Notes: generated by a model not told the origin, from the letters alone. A DNA stretch of 64,000 nucleotides from Nitrospira sp. SB0662_bin_26 (GCA_009840285.1 VXOF01000109.1:1-64000); one strand, 5' to 3'. Shown: positions 27,790 to 38,530, numbered from the stretch's first letter. Translations and numbers: made by a program.

Positions 27790-29415
27790 ATGCTTGAAGC
27801 AGCCTTACTGTCCATCGGCCTGGTTATCGTCGTCGCCAAACTCGCCGAGGGCCTACTCCGGCATTTCCGGCTGAACGCCATTGTGGCCTACACGGCCACG
27901 GGAATCCTGCTGGGCCCGGTAGCCGGCATCGTCGAGCCCACCAGCGAAATGCAGATCCTGCTGGGCATCGGCATCTTTCTCTTCTTTTTTCTCATCGGCT
28001 TGGACGAACTCGACATTTCCGGCTTCATCGCCGCCATCCGAGGCAGGTTTTTCGTCACCGCGATCATATCGGTCCTCCTCTCCCTGGTCGTTGCGCTGAC
28101 CGTGACCTCCGATATGATCTACGACTTCGGGCTGGGCCTCACGTTCTCCGGGTCGCTGGCCCTTGCCGGGATCCTTTCTTTGACCAGTCTGGGCGTGGTC
28201 GCCAAGGTCCTGATCGATGAAGGCCACCTCAAGCAACCCATCGGAATCCAAATTTTCACCACCGCGCTCATTGCCGAGTTGCTGACCCTGTTGTTGGTGG
28301 GATTCACCATAGGCGAGCACGTTCACCACTTGAGCTGGGAAAGCCTGCTGATCCTGCCGGTGAAGATTGCCGTCTTTACCGTGGTGACCTGGGTGTTGGC
28401 CAGCCGGGTGCTTCCGCCTCTGATCGTCCTGCTGAAGCGTTTCCTGCACGTGTCGCAACTCTCCTTCGGACTGATTTTGGGCGGGCTGTTTCTGACGGTC
28501 GTCGGCGCCGAGCATATGGGGCTCCACGGCTCCCTGGGGGCGCTGCTGTTCGGGGCCGCCCTCTCGAAACTCCCCTATCACGTGCGCCGGGACATCATCC
28601 CCGGCATGAGAGGCACCGCCGAGGGGCTGTTCGTTCCCCTCTTTTTCGCTTCAGCCGGGTTACATCTCAGTTTGGCCTTCACGGAGTTACCGGTGTGGAC
28701 CATTGCGGCATTGGTGTTCATTCCCTTGGTTGGAAAATTCGCCGCAGCCTACATCGGCGCCTCCGTGGCCCGTTTGAAAATGCCCTTTGCTCTGGCCACC
28801 GGGCTGATGGCCAAAGGCGTTGCGGAAATGGCGCTTCTGCTGGTGCTTCTCGAGGTCGAGATGATCGGACACGACGTCTTTTCGTTGCTCGTGCTCATCA
28901 TGCTTGCTTATATCCTGCTGACGCCGCTGGCCATCCGCGCCGTGGTCAGCCGGGTGAAGCCGTCGCCGGAACAGCTCACGCTGCCCGAATCGCTCCCTCC
29001 GTCGCTGGCCCGCTTTGCACTGGACGACATCACCGTCGGTGACATTCTCGACCGGACCCGCACCTATCCGGATCCGACGATGTCGGTACGGGCTTTTGCC
29101 GACCAGTGGATCGTTCCTCACCAGCATGACTATGCAGTGGTGGATAAGGGCGAGCTTTACGGAATTGTGTCGTTGAGCATGCTGCGATACCTGCCCAAGG
29201 AGTCCTGGTCCAAGACGCCATTGCGCAAACTTGCGCGCCCCAAAACGCTGCACGCGTGGCCCGACGAACCGGTTGAAGACGCGCTGCAGCAAATGACAGA
29301 AAACTCGCTGACGGTGATACCGGTGAGGGACCGGGAGTCCAAGAAGTTCCTGGGCGTGATCAACATCCGGCAGATCCTGGAACTCATTACTCGAGAGGCC
29401 ACCGGCGAATATTAA
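27790..29415 (+). CDS. CPA2-type cation:proton antiporter with C-terminal CBS-domain pair
   Basis: MLEAALLSIGLVIVVAKLAEGLLRHF Na/H exchanger domain; C-term CBS-like repeats. Confidence 0.88.
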   Translation: MLEAALLSIGLVIVVAKLAEGLLRHFRLNAIVAYTATGILLGPVAGIVEPTSEMQILLGIGIFLFFFLIGLDELDISGFIAAIRGRFFVTAIISVLLSLVVALTVTSDMIYDFGLGLTFSGSLALAGILSLTSLGVVAKVLIDEGHLKQPIGIQIFTTALIAELLTLLLVGFTIGEHVHHLSWESLLILPVKIAVFTVVTWVLASRVLPPLIVLLKRFLHVSQLSFGLILGGLFLTVVGAEHMGLHGSLGALLFGAALSKLPYHVRRDIIPGMRGTAEGLFVPLFFASAGLHLSLAFTELPVWTIAALVFIPLVGKFAAAYIGASVARLKMPFALATGLMAKGVAEMALLLVLLEVEMIGHDVFSLLVLIMLAYILLTPLAIRAVVSRVKPSPEQLTLPESLPPSLARFALDDITVGDILDRTRTYPDPTMSVRAFADQWIVPHQHDYAVVDKGELYGIVSLSMLRYLPKESWSKTPLRKLARPKTLHAWPDEPVEDALQQMTENSLTVIPVRDRESKKFLGVINIRQILELITREATGEY

Positions 29416-29479
29416 CAACACACCTCACCATTGAAGACCGCTGTGAAATGGCTCGTTGACACACTTGGTCAAGAGATTG

Positions 29480-29508
29480 TTGACAATTCTCTGTAAATCA
29501 GAAATAAT
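29480..29508 (+). promoter_or_regulatory. Strong sigma70-like promoter
   Basis: TTGACA - 17 nt - AATAAT. Confidence 0.65.
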
Positions 29509-29578
29509 GCAATTTGTAGAATTAAAGGAATTGGAGGGATTTCACCCACCTCCAAATAGCAGGATAAAATTGTCCGCT

Positions 29579-29731
29579 ATGGATGAAAAAATAAATAAGG
29601 AGGTAGGGCCCGAGAAGGACGTGGAGTCCGAGCCCTTGGATCTAGACGAGTTGGAAAAAATCGCTGGAGGTACGGGTCCGAGTGTGTCGCCTTACTACGC
29701 GCCAGATGGCACGATTTTACCGCAAAATTAA
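29579..29731 (+). CDS. Putative RiPP precursor-like small peptide with double-glycine leader
   Basis: MDEKINKEVGPEKDVESEPLDLDELEKIAGG|TGPSVSPYYAPDGTILPQN; acidic LDLDELEKIAGG leader motif; promoter at 29480-29508. Confidence 0.55.
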   Translation: MDEKINKEVGPEKDVESEPLDLDELEKIAGGTGPSVSPYYAPDGTILPQN

Positions 29732-29941
29732 CCGCGTGGGGGGCATACAATAAGTGAACAAGAACAAACAGGGGTTCCTAAAGCGAACAGGATCCTCAGA
29801 ACACTTCTGACGGTTCAGGCTCCGGTTGGTGGAACGATCCGAAGCGCTGAGATGCCCCGCCGGCAAAAGCTGTTGGCGGCGGCGAAGATTTTCCAATAGC
29901 CATTCGCACAACCGTATCCGACAAGTCGCGCGATGTGGTTG

Positions 29942-30022
29942 CCTGCCGGCTCACCGGCAGGAGTGATCGACTGTAATGAGTGACCCGCCTCTTCACCCGT
30001 TTCGCCGAGGGTGAAGAGGCGG
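29942..30022. terminator. Two consecutive hairpins
   Basis: CCTGCCGG-ctca-CCGGCAGG, then CCGCCTCTTCACCC-gtttcgccga-GGGTGAAGAGGCGG at 29985-30022. Confidence 0.5.
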
Positions 30023-30334
30023 TGTTCGTTTAGTTGCGTGACGCAGTCCCGTGTCTTCGGTCAGCATCCATCTTCAAGTCGGGTTCACCAGGCAGTTGTC
30101 TCGCTCTCCTGTTTGAACCCATGGCGTAAAGCCTGCGCTCGGCTCCAAGCCTGCGTCTCCAACATCCTGACTGTCTCAAAATTGTTTTTAATCGGTCATT
30201 TCAATTATACTTGCGCGCATGCGACATTGGCACCCAAGTCTCTCCTCGACGTTTGTTCCCGATACCTGATCGAGTCGAGACTAGGATCTATTGAGAATCC
30301 ATAGAAGTCAGCTAACTGACGGAAACTCCCCCGG

Positions 30335-31498
30335 ATGCTACAACCCCCATCAGCGTATACCGAAGGTTACGCCAAGGCCCGTCTTTGGGATCAAGCGAGA
30401 GCCGACAACTATATCCGGCACACCACCATCGGCGACCCCGGACTCGATCCGGTCATGGAGGAGCTTTCCTCCTTGCCGCCCGCAGACCTGCACCGGTTCA
30501 TCGAGGCGGGGATAGAGGAGAAGGAAAATGACCTCCGTGGCGCGCCGCAGGTCCTGCGCGATTTCTTCAAAAATTTGGAAGAGCCTCCCTGGCTGGACCG
30601 TCACGCGTTTCGTCCGGGCATTCTGGTCTTTAATGAAAACGTCCAACTCATGCTCGTCGCCTTCGTCACGGGGGTGCTGGTGGAAGGCTTCTCGACGCTG
30701 ATCGCCAAGTCTTTCAACATTACCAAGCGAGTAGCATCGAGCGACAGACGCCTCAAGCAGAATAACCGCCAACTGATGGAAATCTTTTACCCCGGGGGCT
30801 TGCGAAGAGACGGCGACGGCTGGAAGCTCTCCACGCGCGTGCGCTTCGTGCATGCTCGCATCCGGGGCTTGTTGGCGAAATCCGACGATTGGCAGCATGA
30901 CGCGTGGGGCACGCCGCTGAGCGCGGCGCACTTGGGGTTTGCCATATCCGTCTTTTCCAAGCGCCTGTTGGATTATTCGGCGTTGGTGGGCGCGCGTTTC
31001 AGCGATGAAGAAAAAGAAAGCGTGCTGGCCGTGTGGCGCTACACGGGCTATCTCATGGGGATCCCTGAAACCATCCTCTATAGCGACGCTACGGAGGCGG
31101 ACAAGATCTACCGCGTCGGGTATATGTGCGAACCGCCGCCGGATGCCGATTCCATCACCATGGCGAATGCCTTGATCCAGTCCATTCCGGTCGTCGCGGG
31201 GATCGCGGATCCGGTGGAAAAGCAGAATGTGATCACGTTGGCCTACCGCCTGTCACGCGCACTGCTTGGGAACACGCTCGCTGATCAGTTCCAGTATCCA
31301 AAAGGCTGGAACATAGGCACGCTGTTTTTGTTCCGGAACAAACAACGTATGCAACAATGGTTCAAGCGATGGTTCAAGAAAGGCGGAATCCGATCAGATA
31401 ATTTTTCTCAAATGCTCCAGATCTCGGTGTATGACGAGGGGGGCTTGAGTTACAAGATGCCCGACCACGTTTACGCTTCAAGATCGAGCCCCTGGTAA
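30335..31498 (+). CDS. DUF2236 / MpaB-like oxygenase family protein
   Basis: HDAWGTPLSAAHLGFAISVFSKRLLDYSALVGARFSDEEKESVLAVWRYTGYLMGIPE. Confidence 0.75.
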   Translation: MLQPPSAYTEGYAKARLWDQARADNYIRHTTIGDPGLDPVMEELSSLPPADLHRFIEAGIEEKENDLRGAPQVLRDFFKNLEEPPWLDRHAFRPGILVFNENVQLMLVAFVTGVLVEGFSTLIAKSFNITKRVASSDRRLKQNNRQLMEIFYPGGLRRDGDGWKLSTRVRFVHARIRGLLAKSDDWQHDAWGTPLSAAHLGFAISVFSKRLLDYSALVGARFSDEEKESVLAVWRYTGYLMGIPETILYSDATEADKIYRVGYMCEPPPDADSITMANALIQSIPVVAGIADPVEKQNVITLAYRLSRALLGNTLADQFQYPKGWNIGTLFLFRNKQRMQQWFKRWFKKGGIRSDNFSQMLQISVYDEGGLSYKMPDHVYASRSSPW

Positions 31499-31557
31499 GC
31501 GACGTTCGTGATCAAACGGAAGCTTGGGCCGGGTGCGTTCGTTTCCGCTCCCGCCCG

Positions 31558-33858
31558 TTGATGGTTTCGGCGATGATTGATTTGGACCGATACATCGATG
31601 CGGTTCTGCGCCGCCGGTGGCTCGTTGTTGTGGTCGCGACGCTGGCCATGCTGGGCATGACGGCGGGTGCCCGTTTCATCGGCGTCACGAACGATTACCG
31701 CAGTCTGTTCAGTGAAGACGATCCGCAACTCGCCGCGTTGGAAGCCCTGGAGGATACCTATTCCGTCTCCCATACGGCACTGATCGCCATCGCGCCTCGC
31801 GAAGGCTCGGTGTTTACCAGGGAGACGCTCGGCGCCGTTGAGGAACTCACTGAAGCCGCGTGGCGCACGCCGTATTCCAACCGGGTCGACTCCCTCACCA
31901 ATTATTCCCACAGCGAGGCGTTCGGCGACGATCTGGTCGTCGCCCCGCTCGTGGTTGGCGCTCAATCGAAGAGCGACGAAGAACTGGCGCGAATCGAAGA
32001 GGTCGCGTTGAGCGCACCCCAGGTAGCCGGGCGGCTGGTCGCCCATGACGGGCGAGTGGCCGGGATGGCGATCAATGTCGTCCTGCCGGAAAATTCTGAC
32101 CCCGCGGTGGTCGAACTCACCGATTATCTCAATACGCTCCTGGACCAGGCCCGCAAAAGCCATCCGGATATCGACTATTACCTGACCGGCGACGCTGTGA
32201 TCCACCGCGTCTTTGCCGACGCGACGAAGGACGATATGGAGAACCTCTCGCCGATCGTGTTTCTTCTCATCGTCGTCATGGCCGCCGCTCTTCTGCGCTC
32301 GGCATACGCCACCCTGGCCGTCGTCGTCACGCTCATGTTTACGATCAACACCACCTTAGGGTTCGCCGGCTGGATCGGCACGGTATTCAGCCCCGTCAAT
32401 GCCGGGGTCCCGATCATCGTCATGACGGTCGCCGTGGCGGATTCCATCCACATCGTCACGGCCGCCCTGGCGGGCATGAGCCGTGGCCTGGGCCGGAATG
32501 AGGCGATTGCGGAATCGTTACGCAGCAATACCTGGCCGGTCTTCCTTACCTCGGTTACGACCGCGATCGCGTTTCTCAGCTTGAATGCTTCGGATTCGCC
32601 CCCTTTTCACGTCCTGGGTAATCTCGTGGCGTTCGGGGTGATATGCGCCTTGGTCTATTCCATGACGCTTCTTCCGGCGCTCCTGTCCATCCTGCCGTTG
32701 CGGGCGCCTCGCGCTCGTGCCGACCGGCCGGGCTTCTTCGATCGATTCGCCACCTTTGTCATTGCGCGGCGCACGTTCCTGCTCTGGTTCGTCGCCCTGT
32801 CGGCCGTTGTTCTGGTCATGGGCATTTTGCGCATTGAGTTGACCGACAACTGGACGGAGTATTTTGACGACCGTTACGCGTTCAGACGCGATACGGACTT
32901 CGTGATCGAAAACCTGACCGGTATGGAATCGTTGGAGTACTCCCTGAACGCCGGGCGCGAAGGCGGCATTACCGACCCCGGGTATCTGCGTGAGGTCGAT
33001 GCCTTTGCCGAATGGTTCCGGGGGCAGCCCGAAGTGACCCACGTTCAGGCCTTCCCGGACATCATGAAACGCCTCAACAAGAACATGCACGGCGATGATC
33101 CGGCCTTCTATCGGCTGCCTGCCGATCCGGAACTGGCCGCGCAATACCTGTTGCTGTACGAGTTTTCACTGCCGTTCGGCAGGGACCTCAACGATCGTAT
33201 CGATATCGCCAAATCCGCCACGCGGATGACCGTTGTGATGCGCAGCTTGTCGGCTCAGCAACAGCGCGACCTCGATGCGCGCGGGTTGGCCTGGCTCCGG
33301 GCCAATGCGCCCGGCCTTGCGACCCCGGCCACGGGCGTCAGTATCGTCTTTTCTCACCTGTCCCAACGAAACATCCACAGCATGCTGCGCTCCACGATTG
33401 TCGCCATGGGCCTCATTTCGTTCATTTTGATCTGGTTTCTGAAAAGCCTGCGTCTTGGTCTGGTCAGTCTGGTGCCCAATTTTATTCCCGCGGCCATGAG
33501 TTTCGGTCTTTGGGGCTATCTGGTCGGCCAAGTCGGTCTTGCCGGGTCCGTGATGACGGCGATCGCGTTCGGCCTCATCGTGGACGACACCACGCATTTT
33601 CTGAGCAAATATCAGAAAGCCCGCCGCGAGGGACTCTTGCCGCCCGAGGCGGTGCGCTCCACTTTTCGCACGGTGGGACAAGCGTTATGGACCACGACGG
33701 TGGTCTTGGCAGCAGGCTTCTTGGTATACTCCGCCTCGGGTTTCGAGGTCAGTTGGGCGCTCGGCCTTATGGTCACGATCACGATCGTTTTCGCGATCGC
33801 CGCTGATTTTCTGCTGCTTCCCCCGTTGCTGATGGCTATCGATAGGAGGAAATCATGA
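31558..33858 (+). CDS. RND/MMPL superfamily exporter
   Basis: Two MMPL-type 6-TM blocks; VADSIHIVTA and GLIVDDTTHFLSKY motifs. Confidence 0.9.
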   Translation: MMVSAMIDLDRYIDAVLRRRWLVVVVATLAMLGMTAGARFIGVTNDYRSLFSEDDPQLAALEALEDTYSVSHTALIAIAPREGSVFTRETLGAVEELTEAAWRTPYSNRVDSLTNYSHSEAFGDDLVVAPLVVGAQSKSDEELARIEEVALSAPQVAGRLVAHDGRVAGMAINVVLPENSDPAVVELTDYLNTLLDQARKSHPDIDYYLTGDAVIHRVFADATKDDMENLSPIVFLLIVVMAAALLRSAYATLAVVVTLMFTINTTLGFAGWIGTVFSPVNAGVPIIVMTVAVADSIHIVTAALAGMSRGLGRNEAIAESLRSNTWPVFLTSVTTAIAFLSLNASDSPPFHVLGNLVAFGVICALVYSMTLLPALLSILPLRAPRARADRPGFFDRFATFVIARRTFLLWFVALSAVVLVMGILRIELTDNWTEYFDDRYAFRRDTDFVIENLTGMESLEYSLNAGREGGITDPGYLREVDAFAEWFRGQPEVTHVQAFPDIMKRLNKNMHGDDPAFYRLPADPELAAQYLLLYEFSLPFGRDLNDRIDIAKSATRMTVVMRSLSAQQQRDLDARGLAWLRANAPGLATPATGVSIVFSHLSQRNIHSMLRSTIVAMGLISFILIWFLKSLRLGLVSLVPNFIPAAMSFGLWGYLVGQVGLAGSVMTAIAFGLIVDDTTHFLSKYQKARREGLLPPEAVRSTFRTVGQALWTTTVVLAAGFLVYSASGFEVSWALGLMVTITIVFAIAADFLLLPPLLMAIDRRKS

Positions 33859-34676
33859 GAAGGATCCATGCATATCCCGTACGGCTTTTGCTGCTTGCGC
33901 CGTGCCTGATCCTATTGTCCTGGCTGGGGACGCCGCTCCTCGCGCACTCGGCCACCCCCGAGGAAATCGGGCTCAAGATCGCCACTGACACCAGCGCCAG
34001 GGGTGACGGCTTCGGTAATTTCACGGCCACGCAAGCCATGGTGCTGCGCAACAAGCAGGGGCAGGAGAGCCGGCGCCAGCTCCGCGTCAAGGTGTTGGAG
34101 GTGGCCGGCGACGGTGACAAGAGCTTGATGGTGTTCGACGAGCCGCGCGATGTGAAGGGAACCGCGCTGCTCACCCACGGCCATAAGCAGGAGGCGGACG
34201 ACCAATGGCTCTATCTCCCGGCGCTGAAACGGGTCAAGCGGATCAGTTCGTCGAACAAGTCCGGCTCCTTCATGGGCAGCGAATTCTCCTATGAGGACCT
34301 GAGTACCCCGGAAGTGGAAAAATACACCTATCGGTACTTGCGGGACGAGCCGTGCGGGGACTTGACGTGCACGGTCTGCGAACGTTTCCCGGTGGACAAG
34401 AAAGCCTCGGGCTACAGCCGCCAGGTGGTCTGGCAGGACAAAGACGAGCTGCGCACCTGGAAAGTCGAGTACTACGACCGCAAGGACGCGCACCTGAAGA
34501 CGCTCACCATAGGGAAATACCAGCAATACCTGGACCAGTACTGGCGCGCCGGTGAGATGAACATGGTCAATCATCTGACGGGCAAGAGTACCGTGTTGAC
34601 CTGGGCGGACTATCAGTTCCGTACCAAAATCAGAGAGCGAGACTTCAGCAAAACCGGATTGAAACGGGCGCGGTGA
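33855..34676 (+). CDS. Outer membrane lipoprotein-sorting-like protein (LolA-like)
   Basis: Signal peptide; KGTALLTHGHKQEADDQWLYLPALKRVKRISSSNKSGSFMGSEFSYEDL. Confidence 0.85.
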   Translation: MRRIHAYPVRLLLLAPCLILLSWLGTPLLAHSATPEEIGLKIATDTSARGDGFGNFTATQAMVLRNKQGQESRRQLRVKVLEVAGDGDKSLMVFDEPRDVKGTALLTHGHKQEADDQWLYLPALKRVKRISSSNKSGSFMGSEFSYEDLSTPEVEKYTYRYLRDEPCGDLTCTVCERFPVDKKASGYSRQVVWQDKDELRTWKVEYYDRKDAHLKTLTIGKYQQYLDQYWRAGEMNMVNHLTGKSTVLTWADYQFRTKIRERDFSKTGLKRAR

Positions 34677-36049
34677 TGCCACGCCGTGCCGCGCGTTACC
34701 CCTTGGCCCTCACGGCGATCTGGCTGGCGGCTTCGATAGTGGCCGTCGACGCCCATGCGGAAATCGAGTTTGCGGCATGGGAGTTGTCCGGGCGCGTGAG
34801 CTTGGAAGGCCGTTATTTTCCGCAAACCGGCATTGACCCCAGGCACCAGAGTTCTCATACGACCGGCTTTGTGGTGGAGCCCAAACTCTACGTTGAAGAG
34901 GCCGAGGGGAGCAGTTTTACCCTGGTGCCGTTCTTTCGCTACGACAGCGCGGATTCGGTCCGCACCCACTGGGATTTGCGTGAAGCGTATGCGCTCCTAT
35001 TCGGCGAGCTCGGGGAAGGCGAATGGGAAGTCCGGCTGGGCGCGGACCGGGTGTTCTGGGGCGTGGCCGAATCGCAACACCTGGTCGATATCGTCAACCA
35101 GATCGACTTCCTCGAACATCCCAACGGCGAGGTGAAGTACGGGCAACCCATGGTTCACGTGACCTGGACCGGCGATTGGGGCGCTTTGGAATTCTTCGGG
35201 CTGCCGTATCACCGCCAGCGCATCTACCCGGGCCAAGGCGGCCGCCTGCGCTTCGCAGGACTCGTGGATAACGAGCGGGTGGAGTACGAGAGTTCGGCCA
35301 GGGAGTGGCATCCGGACTTCGCGGCCCGCTACAGTCAGAGCTTCGGACCACTGGATATCGGCCTGAGTGCGTTCAATGGCACGAGCCGGGAAGCGAGCCT
35401 GGTTTGTATGCCGCCTGCTTGTAAGCCGACCGGGGTCAGCGATGTCTCCAATGTCTGGATTCCGTACTACGCGCAGATCCGCCAGTTTGGACTGGATGCG
35501 CAACTGACGCTTGACGCCTGGCTGTTCAAGCTGGAGGCGATGCATCGCTCGGGCGAACGCAACGCGATCGGCCGGGAACGGGAGTTCGTACAGGCGTACA
35601 GTGCTGTCGCAGCGGGGGAAAGCGGGTTCGACGATCTAATCAGCATCTTTCGGAAAGATGACTATGTGGCCGCGGTGGTGGGGGGCGAATACACGTTCTA
35701 TTCCGTCTTTGGTTCTGCGGCCGATGTCGGCCTGCTGGCCGAATGGAATTACGATGATCGCGGCCGGCGAGCGCTTCCCAGGCGGCAGCCCATGACGCTG
35801 GACAACGATTTCTTCATCGGCGCGCGTTTTGCATTCAACGACGTCCAGAGCACCGAGATCACGGCCGCGTTCTTGACGGACGCCAGCCGTGACACCCGCA
35901 CCTTGGGCGTCGAATTCGACCGGCGGCTCTTCGACCAATGGTCTCTGCACGCGGAGGCGAACATGATTCTCAGCATCGATCCATTGGATGTTCAATACGT
36001 GGGGCGGCGCGACGGCTTCTTCGAGTTCCACCTTGAGTACAATTTCTAG
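34673..36049 (+). CDS. Predicted outer-membrane beta-barrel protein
   Basis: Signal peptide; alternating beta-strand pattern; C-terminal FFEFHLEYNF ending in Phe. Confidence 0.75.
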   Translation: MMPRRAARYPLALTAIWLAASIVAVDAHAEIEFAAWELSGRVSLEGRYFPQTGIDPRHQSSHTTGFVVEPKLYVEEAEGSSFTLVPFFRYDSADSVRTHWDLREAYALLFGELGEGEWEVRLGADRVFWGVAESQHLVDIVNQIDFLEHPNGEVKYGQPMVHVTWTGDWGALEFFGLPYHRQRIYPGQGGRLRFAGLVDNERVEYESSAREWHPDFAARYSQSFGPLDIGLSAFNGTSREASLVCMPPACKPTGVSDVSNVWIPYYAQIRQFGLDAQLTLDAWLFKLEAMHRSGERNAIGREREFVQAYSAVAAGESGFDDLISIFRKDDYVAAVVGGEYTFYSVFGSAADVGLLAEWNYDDRGRRALPRRQPMTLDNDFFIGARFAFNDVQSTEITAAFLTDASRDTRTLGVEFDRRLFDQWSLHAEANMILSIDPLDVQYVGRRDGFFEFHLEYNF

Positions 36050-36060
36050 CCCGTGCAGGA

Positions 36061-36128
36061 ACGGGGTGGCCTACCCCGTCACGGCCACGTCATCGTCGTC
36101 ATAACACGGGACGGCCACCAGCCGTCCC
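36061..36128. terminator. Two hairpins between convergent genes
   Basis: ACGGGGT-ggcct-ACCCCGT (36061-36079) and GGGACGGC-cacca-GCCGTCCC (36108-36128). Confidence 0.5.
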
Positions 36129-36235
36129 AACTCTCTTGCCGGGTTCTGAAATCAGCACGGCCGGGGATTATGGTCGGTGGCTCTCTGTCGTGGGAAGAGA
36201 AATGCTGCTTGGACGAGACACGGCTTTGCCGTATC

Positions 36236-38530
36236 TTATTCTGTCTTGTCTTCCATACTGCTCAGGGCTTCCGCCGGGGGCTCCAACGGTAACGATACAC
36301 GCATCTCGGTATAGTGCCCGACTTCCGTGTCCAAGTGGATGGATCCGGCGTGACGAAGCAGGATGTCAGTGGTCAGGGAGAGCCCCAGTCCGGTGCCCTT
36401 CCCCGGTTCCTTGGTAGTCACAAACGGCTCAAAAATCTTGTCACGTACGTCATCCGGGATGCCTGGCCCATTGTCCCGGATCGAGAATTCCACGTGATCT
36501 TCCAATTGCCGGCTGGAGATGGACAGAGTCGGCAGGTAGTCACCGCCTACCTTTTTCTGCTTTTCGTTCATCGCCTGAAAGGCGTTGGTGACGAGATTGA
36601 GGAACACGCGACAGATGTCCTGGGGGACGACCGTAATTTCTTCCATGTTCGGATCCAGGTCCTCCTTCATCTCCGCATTGAAGGTGTTATCATCGGCACG
36701 CAGTGCGTGATACGACAAGTCCACGTACTGTTTCAGGAGGGCGTTCAGGTTCGTCTTTCGCCATTCCCCTTCTTTGGTGCGGGAATGTTCGAGCATGCTG
36801 CGCACGATGTTGTCGGCTCGCTTCCCGTGCTCCTTGATCTTTCCGAGGCCCGTCCTCAGTTCATCCAAGATCGACCTGACCTCCTCAAGGTCGAGGTTGT
36901 CCTGCTGTTTCATCAAATCATCGATCTCATCCGCCATTTCAATCGAGACATTGGCAAAGTTGTTGACGAAGTTGAGCGGGTTCTTGATTTCATGTGCCAC
37001 TCCGGCGGTGAGTTGACCCAAAGACGCGAGTTTCTGCTCGGCAATGACCTGCTCCTGGGCGGCTTTCAGATTTTCCAGTGCATGCTCCAGGTTTTCGTTT
37101 TTGGCATCCAGTTCCTCCGCCAATTTTTCCACGAGATTCAATCGCTGAACCTCATGGGCGTAACGCCGGAACACTTCCAGCGCCCTGGCCATGTCGGTGA
37201 CCTCGTCATTCCAGATTAAATACTTGATGTTCTGTGTCAGGTAATGAGCCGATCCCTTCTCGGGCCGTACGATACGAGTTCCTTCGACCTGTACCGGGAC
37301 TTCCAAATCGCCGCTGGCCATCTCGCGCATCGCGCTGGCCAGTCCCACCAGACGGCGAACCAGATAGCGCCTCACGAAGAGGGAGCCCAGTGCAAAAGCG
37401 CCAATGGTCACGAATACGTTGAGGAGAATCAGCAGGAGGATCCCCGTTTGGGCGGCTGCGCGAGAAGCTTCGCTGGATTGAATGGCCTCCTCGTTAATTT
37501 GCTCGACCAGATTGTTGACCTCCGACACCAGCGATTCCGAGGTGGTTCGCGCCTGTGCCAAGGTTTCCTGCTCCTGTTCCAGCCTGAGTAACGCTTCCAT
37601 CCGTAGCTTAATGACTCCTTCCGGGCCTTCTCCGATTTCGTCCAGACGGGTCAGGTTTTCTTCGAGAAGATCATTCTGCATGGACTCCGGGAGTTTCGCA
37701 TAGGCTTGGATGAAATTCCGGACGGCACTCTGGAAGCGTTCCTCCAAGGGGGTAAGAAACTGGCGGTCAGCCAGAACCAGGACCTCATCCAACAACAATA
37801 CGGCAAGATTGGAGGACTGGTTCACGGTAATCAGATTTCGATAAGCGGTCAGTTCGTCTTCGGAGGCCCGCTTACGAATGGAGTCGATCTTATCATCCAA
37901 CTGCCGTAATCCCGATACCAGGTAAAAAGCTTGATCATCAATGGCTTGGACCAACAAACGTTCCACGCGCCTGGTTGTTTCTCCGAGTTCGTCAATAAAG
38001 ACGTTGAGTGCCCGGTCAATTTCCAGACGCCGGGCGGAGGATTCCTTGATCACGTCCAGATGCTTACCCAGTTCCTCCAGATTTGACCTGATTAGCCGCG
38101 TTTGTTCGCCGAAGGCGGAACGGGCTTCCAGTTCCAGGATGGTGTTTTCGAGCGAGGCTATTTCTCGAGCCGTGGCTTCCACCACGGCCGTATGCTCCTC
38201 TTTCGAGGAGGCCGACACCAGACGAAAGGCCCCGTTGACCACGACGGCACTCTTTCGGGCCACGTCCACCGAATTGATCAGGTTGGGCATGCTGTATTCT
38301 GCCAGCCGGATTTCGTGTTGCAACGTTTCGTTGAAGGTAAAGTAAGCCAGTACGGTGGCACCGCCCATGAGAACCACAGCACCGAAGAGCAGGAAATACA
38401 GCCGTGCGCCGACTCCGACGCGGAATTTTCGTTCTCTTTCCGGTTCTTCAATGGCGGCAGGTTTCACCTGCAGTGGAGGTGCGCCGGAATCGGTCGGGTT
38501 TTTGGGTCCGGTGGATGGAGGTTCGTTCAT
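36236..38530 (-). CDS. Membrane sensor histidine kinase with HAMP
   Basis: [63 protein letters not shown]. Confidence 0.93.
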   Translation of the reverse strand: MNEPPSTGPKNPTDSGAPPLQVKPAAIEEPERERKFRVGVGARLYFLLFGAVVLMGGATVLAYFTFNETLQHEIRLAEYSMPNLINSVDVARKSAVVVNGAFRLVSASSKEEHTAVVEATAREIASLENTILELEARSAFGEQTRLIRSNLEELGKHLDVIKESSARRLEIDRALNVFIDELGETTRRVERLLVQAIDDQAFYLVSGLRQLDDKIDSIRKRASEDELTAYRNLITVNQSSNLAVLLLDEVLVLADRQFLTPLEERFQSAVRNFIQAYAKLPESMQNDLLEENLTRLDEIGEGPEGVIKLRMEALLRLEQEQETLAQARTTSESLVSEVNNLVEQINEEAIQSSEASRAAAQTGILLLILLNVFVTIGAFALGSLFVRRYLVRRLVGLASAMREMASGDLEVPVQVEGTRIVRPEKGSAHYLTQNIKYLIWNDEVTDMARALEVFRRYAHEVQRLNLVEKLAEELDAKNENLEHALENLKAAQEQVIAEQKLASLGQLTAGVAHEIKNPLNFVNNFANVSIEMADEIDDLMKQQDNLDLEEVRSILDELRTGLGKIKEHGKRADNIVRSMLEHSRTKEGEWRKTNLNALLKQYVDLSYHALRADDNTFNAEMKEDLDPNMEEITVVPQDICRVFLNLVTNAFQAMNEKQKKVGGDYLPTLSISSRQLEDHVEFSIRDNGPGIPDDVRDKIFEPFVTTKEPGKGTGLGLSLTTDILLRHAGSIHLDTEVGHYTEMRVSLPLEPPAEALSSMEDKTE

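Noticed and set aside
29456-29578. Extended N-terminus of the RiPP-like ORF (start 29456 or 29506)
   Set aside because: These starts lie upstream of or inside the promoter -10 region, so ATG 29579 is the more plausible start.
31558-33858. RND protein as hopanoid transporter HpnN
   Set aside because: MMPL architecture alone cannot separate HpnN from other RND exporters, and no hopanoid biosynthesis genes are in the window.
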